From: Smallanthus sonchifolius
Taxonomy: Eukaryota > Streptophyta > Magnoliopsida > Asterales > Asteraceae
NCBI GenBank assembly: GCA_023525975.1
Contig: CM042032.1
Location: 72,438,260-72,502,259 of the forward strand
DNA: 64,000 bases
Direction of reading: 5' to 3'
Both the position numbers and the translations under genes were made by a program. Numbering within the stretch: position 1 is the first letter of the stretch; each line of letters starts with the position of its first letter. The notes under the pieces are model-generated. The model made no database searches. It had not been told where the DNA came from and saw only the letters and a program-made list of their open reading frames with translations. This document shows, in pieces, positions 1-11,248 of this stretch.

Positions 1-1024
1 TACTAGATATTTCGCTACAACGCGTTGGTTTGCGTAAATATTTTGCTTTTTTTAGTATACATATATAAACCAAATTTCTTGGAATACCTTAAATGGAAGT
101 GTCGGTGGCATTTGCCACCGACCAATCTCCCCCTCAACTTTATTGAAATCGTAAAAGTCACCTCCAACTTTGTAAAATATCATTTTAACCTTCTCAACTT
201 TATAAAGTTTCGAGTTACCCCATGTAGGATATATAATCCAATTTTTCATTAATAACTTTTGCGTTTGTTTGTTTTTTTATTTCTTAACGTCTCGATATAA
301 TTTTTTTTAAACGGAGTCGTATTCAAAATAAAATATTTTTTTATGTATCGTTGGTTATATCAACAACGTGCTGGCAGCATCAAGAATTAGACCGACACCG
401 ACTGAAAAGGATCGTTACCGCTATCTAACTATCTTTTATCTATGTTTCGATATCCACAACCGACTCGCCGTAACTTTATACGTTTCTTTTATGTATTTAA
501 CTATGATTTTTTTGTGCTTAGTCATATTAATGTCACCGCCTCCACCGTTTAAGGTCCGCATCCCGCTGCGGAATGCGGGGCAAAAAATTTTTAACCACGT
601 TTATTTTTATACTTAGCCACGTTAATAACACCATCTAAACCGTTTAAATTTTGCTTCCTACCGTATAGCGCAGAGCAAATTTTCTAGTTACTATCCAAAC
701 ATCAATTTGGCTACATCGATGTCATTATTTAAAAATTATTTAATAAATATACACAGAACTTTTTAATAATTTATTTGTTTATTCTTTTTAATAAACTCAA
801 TATATAAACGTTTTATCAGTTTATAGTTTTATAAAAAAATATTCTTTACCAAAATTAGCATAACGGATGTTCATTGATTCGAAATTAACTTTTTTAATGA
901 TATACTTTTCACCACAATGCGTGGGTTTACGTCCATATTTCATTTTTTTTAGGCCTGTCCGGCTTATATAAAAGTTTTGTTTATTTTAATTTATAATTTC
1001 GAAGACGTTCCATTTTTTCATGAT
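1..1024. repeat. R1 non-coding repeat, copy 1 (left end outside window)
   Basis: AT-rich non-coding repeat also present at 1218-2671, 5405-6140, 23630-24960 and 38700-40070, with split remnants at 16656-16739 and 20665-21032. Landmarks are a palindrome at 101-122 (arms GTCGGTGGCA / TGCCACCGAC, 2-nt loop), three related CAACTTTAT-type ~30-bp repeats just after it, a GC-rich stem near 560-580, and degenerate CGCAACGCG-like words near 15 and 915. Similar words occur in some plant Helitrons, but I could not define TC and CTRR ends, so the class is open. Short open frames here are not supported as genes. This copy stops at the inverted repeat starting at 1025. Confidence 0.7.
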
Positions 1025-1217
1025 TTGTAGACAATCACGTGCAACTCCGGGTGCCCATGTGGCCAATTTCAAGTTTATTTCTATATAAAAACGATATTAT
1101 AACTCTTACAATTTATAAAATGAGAACAAGAGATGAATTTCTCTTTTTTTTTACCAAGCGTGTTACGAGACGTGGTATATACACAATTATAACGGAGTTG
1201 CACGTGATTGTCTACAA
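1025..1217. repeat. 25-bp perfect inverted repeat enclosing 143 bp
   Basis: 1025-1049 is the exact reverse complement of 1193-1217, and each arm contains CACGTG. The enclosed segment matches 23301-23470, where the right arm exists with two changes but the left arm does not. The left arm therefore appears to be an inverted duplicate created at the breakpoint where R1 copy 1 ends. Confidence 0.75.
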
Positions 1218-2671
1218 GTTATCTAAGCAATTGCGTACAACATCGTTATGAATTTTTTAAACGGTTTTGCTTTCTTTTTTTAATTTTTACCCGCTAACTT
1301 TTTTAACATCTTTGTTACGGTTTTGTTTTTGTTTTTTTTTGTAAAGTTTTGGAATATTACTAGATATTTCGTTGCAACGCGTTCGTTTGCGTAAATATTT
1401 TGCTTTTTTTAGTATACATATATAAACAAAATTTCTTGGAATACCTTAAATGGAAGTGTCGGTGGGATTTTCCACCGACCAATCTCTCCCTCAACTTTAT
1501 TGAAATCGTAAAAATCACCTCCAACTTTGTAAAATATCATTTTAACCTTCTCAAGTTTATAAAGTTTCGAGTTACCCCGTGTAGGATATATAATCTAATT
1601 TTTCATTAATAACTTTTGCGTTTGTTTGTTTATTTTTTTCTTAACGTCTCGATATAATTTTTTTTAAACGGAGTCGTATTCAAAATAGAGTATTTTTTTA
1701 GGTATCGTTGGTTATATCAACAACGTGCTGGAATTAGACCGACACCGGCTGAAAAGGATCGTTACGGTTATCTAACTATCTTTTATCTATGTTTCGATAT
1801 CCACAACCGACTCGGCGTAACTTCATACGTTTCTTTTATGTATTTAACTACGATTTTTGTATGTTTAGTCACGTTAATGTCACCGCCTCAACCGTTTAAG
1901 GTCCGCATCCCGTCGCGGAATGCGGGGCAAAAAATTTTTAACCACGTTAATTTTTGTACTTAGCCACGTTAATAACACCGCCTAAACTGTTTAAATTCCG
2001 CTTCCTGCCGCAGAGCGTAGAGCAAATTTTCTAGTTAGTATCCAAACATCAATTTGGCTACATCGATGTCATATTTAAAAATTATTTAATAAATATACAC
2101 AGAATTTTTCAATAATTTATTTGTTGTTTATTCTTTTTAATAAACTCAATACATAAAACGTTTTATCAGTTTGTAGTTTAAAAAAAAAATTCTTTACCAA
2201 AATTAGCATAACGGATGTTCATTGATTCGACATTAACTTTTTTAATAATATACTTTTCACCACAATGCGTGGGTTTACGTCCATATTTCATTTTTTTAGG
2301 CCTGTCCCGCTTATATAAAGGTTTTGTTTATTTTAATTTATAATTTCGAAGACGTTCCATTTTTTCATGATTTAACGATTTAATGCACCGCAACACACGT
2401 GCGTTTTAATAGATGTTAACTATTTCATGATTTACCGGCAATTTTTGTTTAACATTTATTTTGTTAAAATTCTTATCGTTTTTTTAGTTCTTTTATTTTT
2501 TTTCATTTTTTACAAATTATTCGTTTCTTTGTTGTGATTATTTTTATCACCGTTTACACGTTATTTTTTAAAGATATCGTTATTATTTTAAATGCACTCC
2601 CGTGACAACTCGGAGGGGTGTAAACATCTGGTTATACGTAGCATCTACATTTATAAAACTCACAAATTCAG
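1218..2671. repeat. R1 non-coding repeat, copy 2, fused to truncated P450
   Basis: Second R1 copy. It differs from copy 1 by small indels, and the palindrome at about 1459-1480 carries one arm mismatch. It ends at CTCACAAATTC, after which a short filler (AGGGGCATCGCA) leads into P450 exon 1. At 6140 and 40070 R1 instead continues into CACACACATGCC, so this is a breakpoint. The identical junction occurs at about 21033 and 24960. Confidence 0.7.
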
Positions 2672-2681
2672 GGGCATCGCA

Positions 2682-3570
2682 AGTAGCTTCCGGACAAGAC
2701 TCCGTGGTCACTAAATGGTTAGAGGAGCATCGCAAGAAGAGGGCGTATGGCGATACTACAACAGAAACGGACTTCATGGATGTGATGATATCGGTTACTG
2801 AAGCTAACGGCTTGGTGGCCGATTATGATGCCGATACAATTATTAAAGCCACCTGCATGGTGCGTACCCTTAATTATAAAGATGGATATATATCTTTGGC
2901 TTGTTCTCCTGATTTTGTCTAGATTTTCCATACTAATTAACATGTTTTGTAGACTCTTATTGCCGGTAGTGCGGATACAACCTCCGTCATGCTAACTTGG
3001 GCACTCTCGTTACTACTAAACAACCGCGACACTCTTAGAAAAGCTCAAGAAGAGCTAGACACTCATGTGGGAAAAGGTAGGCAAGTAAACGAATCAGATC
3101 TAATAAATCTAGTCTACCTTGAAGCTGTAGTAAAGGAAGTGTTGCGACTATACCCAGCCGCGTTCCTTGGAGGTCCAAGAGCCTTTTCGGAAGACTGTAA
3201 AATAGCTGGCTACCATGTCCCGATTGGCACATGGCTATTCATTAATATGTGGAAGCTCCACCGTGATCCAAACATATGGTCAGACCCATCCGAGTTTAAA
3301 CCAGAGAGGTTTTTAACCCCGAACCACAAGGAGGTAGATGTTAAGGGGGCGGATTTCGAGTTGATCCCTTTTGGTGCGGGAAGAAGGTCTTGTCCTGGGA
3401 CACGTTTGGCATTACAAATGTTACACATAGTTCTAGCCACTTTACTGCAAAATTTTGAGATGTCATCTCCAAATGGTGCACCGGTTGATATGACCGCGAG
3501 CGTGGGATTAACAAATGGCAAGGCAAGTCCGCTAGAAGTTCTAGTTTCCCCACGCTTTAACTGGCCATAG
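2682..3570 (+). pseudogene. 5'-truncated CYP82-like cytochrome P450 (copy 1)
   Basis: Homologous to the 3' part of the full P450 at 34619-36286. It has the exon 1 tail 2682-2859, a 93-bp intron 2860-2952 (GT...AG) and a complete exon 2, 2953-3570, ending at the same stop. Exon 2 keeps the I-helix AGSADTT, the K-helix ExxR (KEVLR, where the full gene has KEALR), PERF, and the heme loop FGAGRRSCPG with its cysteine. About the first 260 residues are missing: membrane anchor, proline hinge and helices A to about F are replaced by R1. One visible change is PIGTW for PKGTW. With no N-terminus it should be non-functional, though the open exon 2 suggests recent origin. A poly(A)-like AATAAA lies at 3724-3729, as in the full gene. 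Confidence 0.9.
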
Positions 3571-3759
3571 ATGGATGAACGTGTGTACCAAAACAGACTC
3601 AATGTTAAATTCAAAGAAATATTACTTGTATTTGTTCTTGTTCGAAAATATTGTTGTATAATTTCATAGGAGGTGCAGAAAACTGTAGTAGAAAGCTTGC
3701 ACCTACAGTTGTTTACAGCAGAAAATAAATTGAAGTTACTAGTTCTGTACAAAAACTGT

Positions 3760-4340
3760 CAAATTCAGTTATGTATATTATGTATAATTACATGTTTTCA
3801 AGTGAATATTTTGGTAAATTATTCTTTCATTAAAAATTAATTCTATCTCATTAGGGTATATATACATTTTAACGTGTTGATTATTTAAAAAAATTGAAGC
3901 GCCCCAAACACGGAGGTCTCACACGTTGGATTTACACATCGGAACTTCTTAAACTAAAATTTTCATTCAAACGCAGCGGAAACTTTGTTCAAATATTAGA
4001 TCAAGTCATTACATCGAGTAAAACATAATTGTCCGAAGTAATAAACAACTAATAGGATGTTAGTCTTCAAGCCGAGCAGCCCTTCCATCCAAGCATCCAA
4101 AATCCTCCTGAATTTCCACAACCTGCCAAAACCTTAATCTGACATGCATATAATTAAAAGTCAGCTATGCTGAGTGAGTTCTAAAAATCCTTTAAAGCTT
4201 AAAACATTAACTTTGAACTTTATCATTTAAAAAACGTTATCTTTATAAGAAACAAACTTTAATAGAGCATTACTTTATCAAATCATTTTATTTTGTAAAA
4301 ACATAAAACAAACTTTATCAGTTAAGCTTTCACACGTGTA
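3760..4340. repeat. P450 3' flank, probable antisense LTR fragment
   Basis: Non-coding sequence nearly identical to 36476-37050. Words such as GAAGCGCCCCAAAC and TATGCTGAGTGAGTTC resemble antisense LTRs of plant gypsy elements, but no TG...CA ends or target duplication were found. No gene is visible. Confidence 0.4.
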
Positions 4341-4344
4341 AGAC

Positions 4345-4625
4345 TCCTTTAGCATGCTTATACTCGTACAAATCTCCTTTAGCGTGCTTAAAAAAATAAG
4401 CTCCTTTATCATGCTTGCACATAGCAAAACTCCTTTATCATGCTTATATAAGGTAAGACTCCTTTCTCATGCTTTTGCATAAGGCAAGACTCCTTTATCA
4501 TTCTTACACAAAGTAAGACTCATTTATAATGCTTGCACAAGGCAAGACTCTTATTGCTTGTAACAAATACAAGACTCTTGTCGCTTGCAAGACTCCTTTA
4601 ATGTGCTTAAACAAAGTAAGACTCA
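4345..4625. repeat. ~28-bp degenerate minisatellite, copy 1
   Basis: About ten imperfect units of 20-31 bp, built on TCATGCTTGCACAAGG followed by CAAGACTCCTTTA, with variable spacing. Further copies lie at 21504-21790 and 37068-37345. It leads directly into the gag relic. Confidence 0.8.
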
Positions 4626-5270
4626 TGTGCGATACTTGGAGACTGAGAGGGTTCAAAAGGCTTGTCTACAAACTCTTAGAACCAAGTTGGGATGCTAAAT
4701 ATGAAAGAAAGTGAGACAATTGTCAGGAAACTTAGCAGAATTTCTATGATGTTCAAGAGCTTCGGGCCAAGCCTAAAAGACAAGGTGGTGGTGAGAAAGC
4801 TTCTAAACTCGGTTAAGCAAGTATTTGCAAATTGTAGCCTCAATAGAACAATACTCGAATTTGGAATTAATGCCATACTTAGATTTGGAATCACTACCAT
4901 TTGAGGATGTCGTATGCTGATATAAAGCATATGAAGACCGAATTAGACAACATGACGGGTCAAGTGAAGATCAAAGAAAACTGTTGCTTTCTAAAGACGG
5001 TGGTTAAGAAAGATAAGGAATGGTAAATATGATTGTGAACAACATGAACGAGGACGAGGTTTTAATAATCATGGACGAGTTAGAGGTCGGGGAGGCCGGC
5101 TTTAACCCAAAGAAGACCGAAGTGAATGAGGTTTGTATCGGGATACAAGAAATATGAATTGTTACAATTGTCATGGGTATGGTTATTATGTGATTGATTG
5201 CCCAAAATTGGAACAAAAGGAAGAGGTGTCGAATTTGGCTCATGAGGATGATTCGGCGTTGCTTTGATGA
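4626..5270 (+). pseudogene. Ty1/copia gag (UBN2-type) relic, copy 1
   Basis: Reading through frame changes gives copia Gag signatures. First comes ETERVQKACLQTLRTK, then KLSRISMMFKSFGPSL, DKVVVRKLLNSVKQ and a KAYEDRIRQHDG-like stretch, then a zinc knuckle near 5159-5200. The knuckle reads CYNCHGYGYYVIDC: the three Cys of CX2CX4HX4C are present but the His position is Tyr. The start, several frames and all of pol are missing, and no LTRs are recognisable. Relics at 21791-22435 and 37346-37980 share the same damage. Confidence 0.75.
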
Positions 5271-5404
5271 AGAAACGGGTCCAAACTAGGATTAAGGGAG
5301 AGAACAATTGAGTTAATCCTGATTCAGCTCACATGTGAAACGGTTTAAAAAGTGGTTGAGTCGATATACATTAAAGAAAAAAGATAATTCAAGAGTTAAA
5401 GATA

Positions 5405-6280
5405 ATTTTAACCACGTTTATTTTTATACTTAGCCACGTTAATAACACCGCCTAAACCGTTTAAATTTTGCTTCCTGCGGCATAGCGGAGAGCAAATTTT
5501 CTAGTTAGTATCCAAACATCAATTTGGCTACATCGATGTCATATTTAAAAATTATTTAATAAATATACACAGAACTTTTTAATAATTTATTTGTTTATTC
5601 TTTTTAATAAACTCAATACATAAACGTTTTATCAGTTTATAGTTTTATAAAAAAAAATTCTTTACCAAAATTAGCATAACGGATGTTCATTGATTCGACA
5701 TTAACTTTTTTAATGATATACTTTTCACCACAATTTGTGGGTTTACGTCCATATTTCATTTTTTTAGGCCTGTCCCGCTTATATAAAGGTTTTGTTTATT
5801 TTAATTTATAATTTCGAAGACGTTCCATTTTTTCATGATTTAATGATTTAATGCACCGCAACACACGCGCGTTTTAATAGATGTTAACTATTTCATGATT
5901 TACCGGCAATTTTTGTTTAACATTTATTTTGTAAAATTCTTATCGTTTTTTTAGTTCTTTTATTTTTTTCATTTTTTACAAATTATTCGTTTCTTTGTTG
6001 TGATTATTTTTATCACCGTTTACACGTTATTTTTTAAAGATATCGTTATTATTTTAAATGCACTCCCGTGACAACACGCAGGGGTGTAAACATCTGGTTA
6101 TACGTATTATAGCATCTACATTTATAAAACTCACAAATTCACACACACATGCCATGATATCTCACTTATACCCACAATCCTAGCGACAAACTATTTCCAA
6201 GTATTGATTTAATCTCATAAACATCTTTACATTTTCTACATCTATCACCAATTTATACATTTATTTATTATATATATATA
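5405..6280. repeat. R1 non-coding repeat, 3' part, with downstream tail
   Basis: Begins abruptly at TTTTAACCACG after AAAGATAA, about 1.2 kb short of unit C, where the gag relic is followed by 38100-38580 and then full R1. The end at 6110-6280 shows the unbroken R1 continuation (CACACACATGCC and onward) up to the long-TIR element. Confidence 0.65.
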
Positions 6281-7362
6281 GGGGATTGTTCCCTTAAAAA
6301 GTGCAATTTAGATAAAAAGTCTAAGAAGTAATCTTATCCATTCAATTAGATGATCAAGTGTAGAGATTTAAGTGTAGGAAAAATAAGAGATGGAGGTGCA
6401 TTCTTAGAAAACCCACAATTGTTCATTTTTTTCAAATCCCCCCACTTTTTTTAAACGTACATAACTTTTTCATATGAACTTATTTTTTTTTAAAATACAC
6501 CATAAAATCGAGCATTTTTTAACTTTAATTAAAGTATAGTATTGCTATATTTAAAAAAAAATAAAATCGACACTTAATGAAATTGTGTGCTAGTTTATGT
6601 AAATGTGCTGGTTTCTTGTAAAACAGCACAATTAACTGTGATACATTGTAAATTAACACAATTAACTGTGCTGCTTTATCATAAAACAACAACGAACATA
6701 ACAATTAATTGTGCTGTTTTACTATAAAACAACATCAAAACAACGGTTAATTGTGTAACTTGCTCTTCTTAGCTAACCAAGCACAAACAAAACCAGCACA
6801 ACAAAACTAGTATATCAAACCAGCACAAAACAACATTTTGATGCATAAGCTTTTTGTTGCCTACCATTGAACCGTTTTATTGATGTATGGATGCTTTAAA
6901 TTTTTATTTTTAAAGAATACTACCAAATTAGGCACATAATAACTGACTAAAAGTAGCACAAATTAAAGAAACCAGCTATGTAAACCATCAAATTTTTAAT
7001 ATGCTAAATTGTGTTGTTTTACCAGAAACCATCACATTTACGTAAAGTAGCACAATTTCATTAAGTGTCGATATTGTTTTTACAAAAAAAATAGAGCAAT
7101 ACTATACTTAAATTAAAGATAAAAAAACGTTCGATTTTATGATGTAATTTTTAAAAAAAAATAATGTCCTATGAAAAAGTTATGAATGTTTAAAAAAAGT
7201 AAGGGAAGTTGAAAAAATTCAACAAAAGTGGCTATTACTTAAATACCCTTCCACCCCTTATTTTTCCTACACTTAAATCTCCACCATTTATCATCCAACT
7301 GAATGGATAAGATTACTTCTTAGACTTATTAGCCAAATTGCATTGGTTATTTGAACCTCTCC
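6281..7362. mobile_element. Long-TIR MITE-like element (1082 bp), copy A
   Basis: Imperfect inverted ends begin GGGGATTGTTC and, read inward from the right, GGAGAGGTTCAA. Similarity continues for roughly 250-300 bp, including the shared block GTCTAAGAAGTAATCTTATC. It sits in a TATATATA tract on both sides, so the target duplication cannot be resolved. The interior holds repeated CACAATTAACTGTG and CAATTAATTG palindromes and no ORF. Long TIRs suggest a Mutator-like or foldback MITE. Copy 40220-41301 has the same length; 25323-25862 is a partial copy. Confidence 0.7.
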
Positions 7363-8009
7363 ATATATATATATATGAAAAAGTTTAAATAAAAAGGTTT
7401 TAAACTAAAAACGGTGAGATGGGTTTAGGATAATTAGATCAAATTGTAGATTAAATTAAGAATGATTTAATGGTTAAAATCAAATTGTAGAAGAAAAAAT
7501 TGTTGGAATGGTATTTTAGTCATGGCCACTTTTGTTACCTTTTTATCAAGTTCTCCTTTTTTTTAAACGTTCATAACTTTTACATACGACATTATTTTTT
7601 TTTAAAAATTACACCATAATAACGAGTGTTTTTTTATCTTTAAAACGAGTATAATGTCGTTATATACAAAAACGAATAAAAAATACGTTTTCCAACTCAT
7701 TGTGTAATTTGTTCGTCATTGTGTAATTTGCTCGTCGTTGTGTCTAATGTCAGGTAATTATGTCTAATGTCAAGTAATTGTGTTAAATATTTTTCTAATG
7801 TCAGGTCATTGTGTTAAATATTTCCATCACTTTGTTACATATAATACATAAAAAGTTGTGACAAAAATAACACGAAATTATCTAAACGTAAAACACAATG
7901 ACGAATACATATAACACAATGATGAAACATATTTAACACAATGACCAAACTTGATATTTGACACCATAAAAACGGGCGTTTTTTATCTTTAAAACGAGTA
8001 TAGTGTCAT
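7363..8009. repeat. Second TIR-type repeat remnant with TTGTGT-motif array
   Basis: Non-coding. Repeated CATTGTGT/TAATGTCA words at 7697-7830 recur in inverse orientation (ACACAATGA) at 7900-7945. A block CACCATAA..ACGAG..TTTATCTTTAAAACGAGTAT occurs directly repeated near 7611-7665 and 7965-8005. Probably a truncated MITE related to its neighbour. Same structure at 41302-41955. Confidence 0.5.
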
Positions 8010-9050
8010 TAAAAAAATTCAGAGTCTGATTAAAGGCAGATTGGGCAATGGTGTATCGATCAAGTTCTGGATTGATCCCTGGCTTCTAGATGATCGGTTA
8101 AAAGGCATTTTCTCTTCTCTTTTTTCTTTAGTTTCGAACAAAAATTACAACGTGGCTAATTGTTTTATTGTGCATGATGGTTCGGTTTCGTGGGACTTGG
8201 GTTGGAAGCACGCCCCGTAGTCAAATGTGGAACGTTATGATTGGCCGCAATTATTTAATATGCTATCCTAGGTTCAGATTTCTAGTGGCGCGGATAAATG
8301 GGATTGGTTGAGCGACTCTCCTAATCAGTTTTCCGTCAAATTGGTGAAGGAGCTAGCTGCTAAATGCCGGGATCCAGGAGACGTCTTCAATATGACTTGG
8401 TGTAAATGGATCCCAATTAAATAAAACATATTCGGATGGAGGACTGAAATGGACCGCATTCCAAACTTGGTCGCTTTGAACAAAAGGAAAGTCCCGGTCC
8501 CATCTCAACTGTGTCCTCTTTGTAAAGAAGCGCCTGAAACTCCGGAACATTTATTCACCTCATGCCTTGTGGCTACTTTGGTGTGGCAACATATTTCAAG
8601 ATGGAGCAAGTCTTATCAGGTGTTCGCCTTCTCGGTCAAGGATCTTTTGGATCTCCACAAATCGGTCCAAATTGACGTAGGCAAAAAGATATCTTTCAAG
8701 GCATAATTTTAATTTCTCTTTGGTGCATTTGGAAGGCTAGGAATGAAGCTCAATTCTCTAATAAATTTATCGAAGTGGAAAGAATCATCGAAGATACAAA
8801 ATCGCTCGGGTTTTTGTGGCTCAAGAATCGGTCTAAAAACAAAAATCTTCACTGGGCAGATTGGATGGGATTTAGTGTCAATATAATGTAATTTCATAGT
8901 TGGTTTTCTTCTGTATCTGTGTAGCTTGTTCCCAGGTTCTCCCCATATCTTGTTTCGTGGGGGCTGTGCTTGGTCCCAGGTTATTGTTTGTTGCTTTGGT
9001 TGGGCTCTGCCATATGGCTTTTTATAAAATTCAACATTCAAAAAAAAATC
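8010..9050 (+). pseudogene. 5'-truncated L1-type LINE, zf-RVT end and 3' UTR, copy A
   Basis: Starts inside the reverse-transcriptase C-terminal region (GRLGNGVSIKFWIDPWL). It runs on through a zf-RVT-type segment with CPLCKEAPETPEHLFTSC near 8512-8565 and a C-terminal block KNLHWADWMGFSVNIM with stop at 8889-8891. The 3' UTR ends in an A-run near 9040-9050. Inactivated by an in-frame TAG near 8217-8219 and a frameshift near 8700, after KKISFK. 5' truncation plus A-rich tail fits target-primed insertion. Near-identical copy at 41956-42985; only the last ~35 bp remain at 25863-25895. Confidence 0.75.
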
Positions 9051-10140
9051 TATATTTTTTAGAATCTCTCTAACATGATTTTCATGAAAATGCAAACATG
9101 TCTGGAGTAATGTTGCTTGTATGCCATAGATGACACCTATATCTGCATTTGTTTCAAAAAATTTCACTACTTCCATTCTCTAATCATACTATCAAAAGGT
9201 TCAGTTATCTCTTAACAACTTTCATTTTCTCCTTCGAATATTTCTTCGCACCAGCCCTCTTTGTTTCCATTCGACACGTCAATGTGACGTTATCCGCTTC
9301 ATAAGCTTCCACTGAAAGAGAAATATCATTGTTGACGTTGAAGTATGTGTTTACATGAGATGATGTTGTATACTCCTCTTAAGAAGACTTCTTACTTCTC
9401 GTCTATGGTCGAGAATCACATGGATTCTTCAATTTTGATACGTCTTTAAGTAAATTCTAATCAAGCAAACAGTCGATGAGCGACTTTTCGCCTAGTAATT
9501 TAACAAAGTTGTGTAAGAAAAAATCTATATCTTCTTGGAAAGAAAATGACAGGATGGGCAATAAGTGGGTGGACCCAAATTCTTTGTTTTACAAGGAAAC
9601 TGGTAACATGAAAGTTCAATAAAATTGGACCACTGGGAAAATTCTTCATTTACTAATTTTAAAGAATATTGTTAATTGTATCAAATTATACATATAGCAT
9701 CTGCATTGATAAAACTCATAAATACCTACAAACGTGTCTAGTCATCTCACAGATCATATCAGCAATACCTTCAAAACTCATGACAAACTTTTTTTTCCAT
9801 ATAATGATTTAGTCCTACAAACATTCTTACAGTCATTTTCTCCGAATATTTCTTGGGCTTAGCCATCTCACAGTCATTTTCTCCTTCGAATATTTCTTGG
9901 GCTTAGCCATCTTTGTTCCCATTCAACGAGTCAATGTGGCGTTCTCCATTTCGGTGACATCCACTTCATAATCTTCCACCAAAAGAGTAGTATCATCGTT
10001 GATGTTGAAGTATGTGTTTGTATCAAATAATGGCGTGTACTCTTTTTAAGCAAACGTGTTGCTTCTCTTACGTGAATCAGAATCAGATGGACTCTTTGAT
10101 GGTCTTGATTACTCATGTTTGAATAATGAACTAGTTTTTC
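9051..10140 (-). pseudogene. Degenerate protein-coding relic, two related parts (copy A)
   Basis: No intact ORF. On the minus strand both 9240-9300 and 9890-9960 read as a Lys-rich tail (xxGTKxAKPKKYSKEKM-like). Upstream of the second is an acidic block with DTYFNINDDTTLLVEDYE. This resembles the C-terminal region of plant NAM-associated / Myb-like proteins often annotated 'glutathione S-transferase T3-like', but the match is from memory and weak. The two parts look like an old duplication. Copies at 25896-27300 and 42986-44110. Confidence 0.35.
9830..9913. repeat. ~41-bp tandem repeat, 2 units
   Basis: Two units beginning CAGTCATTTTCTCC and ending CTTAGCCATCT, lying in the relic. The same position has one unit in unit B (27040-27079) and three in unit C (43763-43889). 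Confidence 0.85.
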
Positions 10141-10774
10141 GGTTGTAGAGACGGGTGATTTGCTGGTGTAGTGAACAAATAAGGATATAAGAGTGTTGGA
10201 AAATTTTTAGTGAAAATGTTTTTCACTAATTTTGGACGTAAATAATTGTATTTATTTATACGTTATATAAATAATTATTTATGGGTTTGTGTTCTATGTT
10301 GTGAGAGTATCATAACGAACCAAAAACACGTCCAAAACGGAGCGAAGATGAATGAGATATCGATACTCGAAGTGGTGTGGTTGGAATGAATAATTACTAA
10401 ACTTGGGTGACTCTAGTAAGATGTGTTGCATATTTTTTGCTAGTGCTAACAAATCTTGGTTATAAAAAAATTGTCATGAACATTATAAAGGTTTTGATTA
10501 TTACTCATAATTTTGACATTAACATGTCATAAAGTTTTGGATGTTTTATTTGACTCATTATGATTATAATTGTGTTTAAATAAAATAATTAAATAAAGTG
10601 TTTAGTATGAGTATAAATAGAACATTATGTTTCACCTTTTATGAGAGAAAAAAGAATATATGAGTTTTCTCTAAATCTTACCAAGTCCATAGAAAACTAG
10701 TAGTGTATAAAATAAAGAGGAGTACTCTCTACTTGTTCTTCCACCAACTAAACTTTATTTTTTTTCCATAATCA

Positions 10775-10972
10775 GGCCATGTTTGGGATTACTTATCAAA
10801 TCCCCTTTTGACTTTTTGGAAAAGTAAGTCCCTACTTACTTTTCCAAAACAACTTCTCCTTCTCACAAAAAATACCTTTTACACCCTTATCCAAACAAAC
10901 TTTTAACTTATTGACTACTTGGAGAAGTTAATAAGTTAATAAGTAGGATCCAAAAGTAATCCCAATCACCCC
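10775..10972. mobile_element. 198-bp hAT-like MITE inside element H, unit A only
   Basis: Interrupts a sequence that is continuous in the other three copies (CCATAATCA / CTAACACC). Terminal inverted repeats share TGNTTGGGATTACTT with G-rich ends (GGCCATG..., and GGGGGTG... from the right). Internal inverted segments AAAAGTAAG / CTTACTTTT are present. No clean target duplication is visible. Confidence 0.65.
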
Positions 10973-11176
10973 CTAACACCATAACCCAGTGCTACCTCGG
11001 GCGCGAGAGCTATTCCAGGCAGTACACACTGCTTCGACTGTTGTACCGTGGGGGACAGACGTGTTCGTCCAAGAGGAGACACGGAATCTGTTTTAAGGGC
11101 CCCGTGTTAAACACGGTCCTCAGCCAAAACCGTTCAACATTTTGTGTGTTCATTGTTGCAGTCAAGAACAGAGTAG

Positions 11177-11248
11177 ATGACTCAGCTTGTCGAAGACGTT
11201 GGAGTCAAGAATATCATTCAAGACTACGGTTTGAATAATCTTATTTAG
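11177..11248 (+). CDS. Tiny conserved ORF in element H (23 codons), function unknown
   Basis: Starts MTQLVEDVGVKN and ends DYGLNNLI, with stop at 11246-11248. The start lies ~20 bp after TTGTTGCAG, a plausible splice acceptor. It is the same in unit B (28114-28185) and unit C (44944-45015). In the fourth copy (60337) the frame is open but has Arg for Gln at position 3 and reads through the stop position. Units A-C are recent duplicates, so their agreement is weak evidence of coding. It could be the start of a lost Gag or not be translated at all. Confidence 0.25.
   Translation: MTQLVEDVGVKNIIQDYGLNNLI

Noticed and set aside
1..1024. R1 as a Helitron
   Set aside because: CGCAACGCG-like words and one strong stem are suggestive, but no TC start, CTRR end or A/T target could be fixed.
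3210..3752. 180-codon minus-strand ORF over P450 exon 2 (also 35926-36468)
   Set aside because: Shadow frame of the P450 coding strand; no domain, and it spans the P450 stop.
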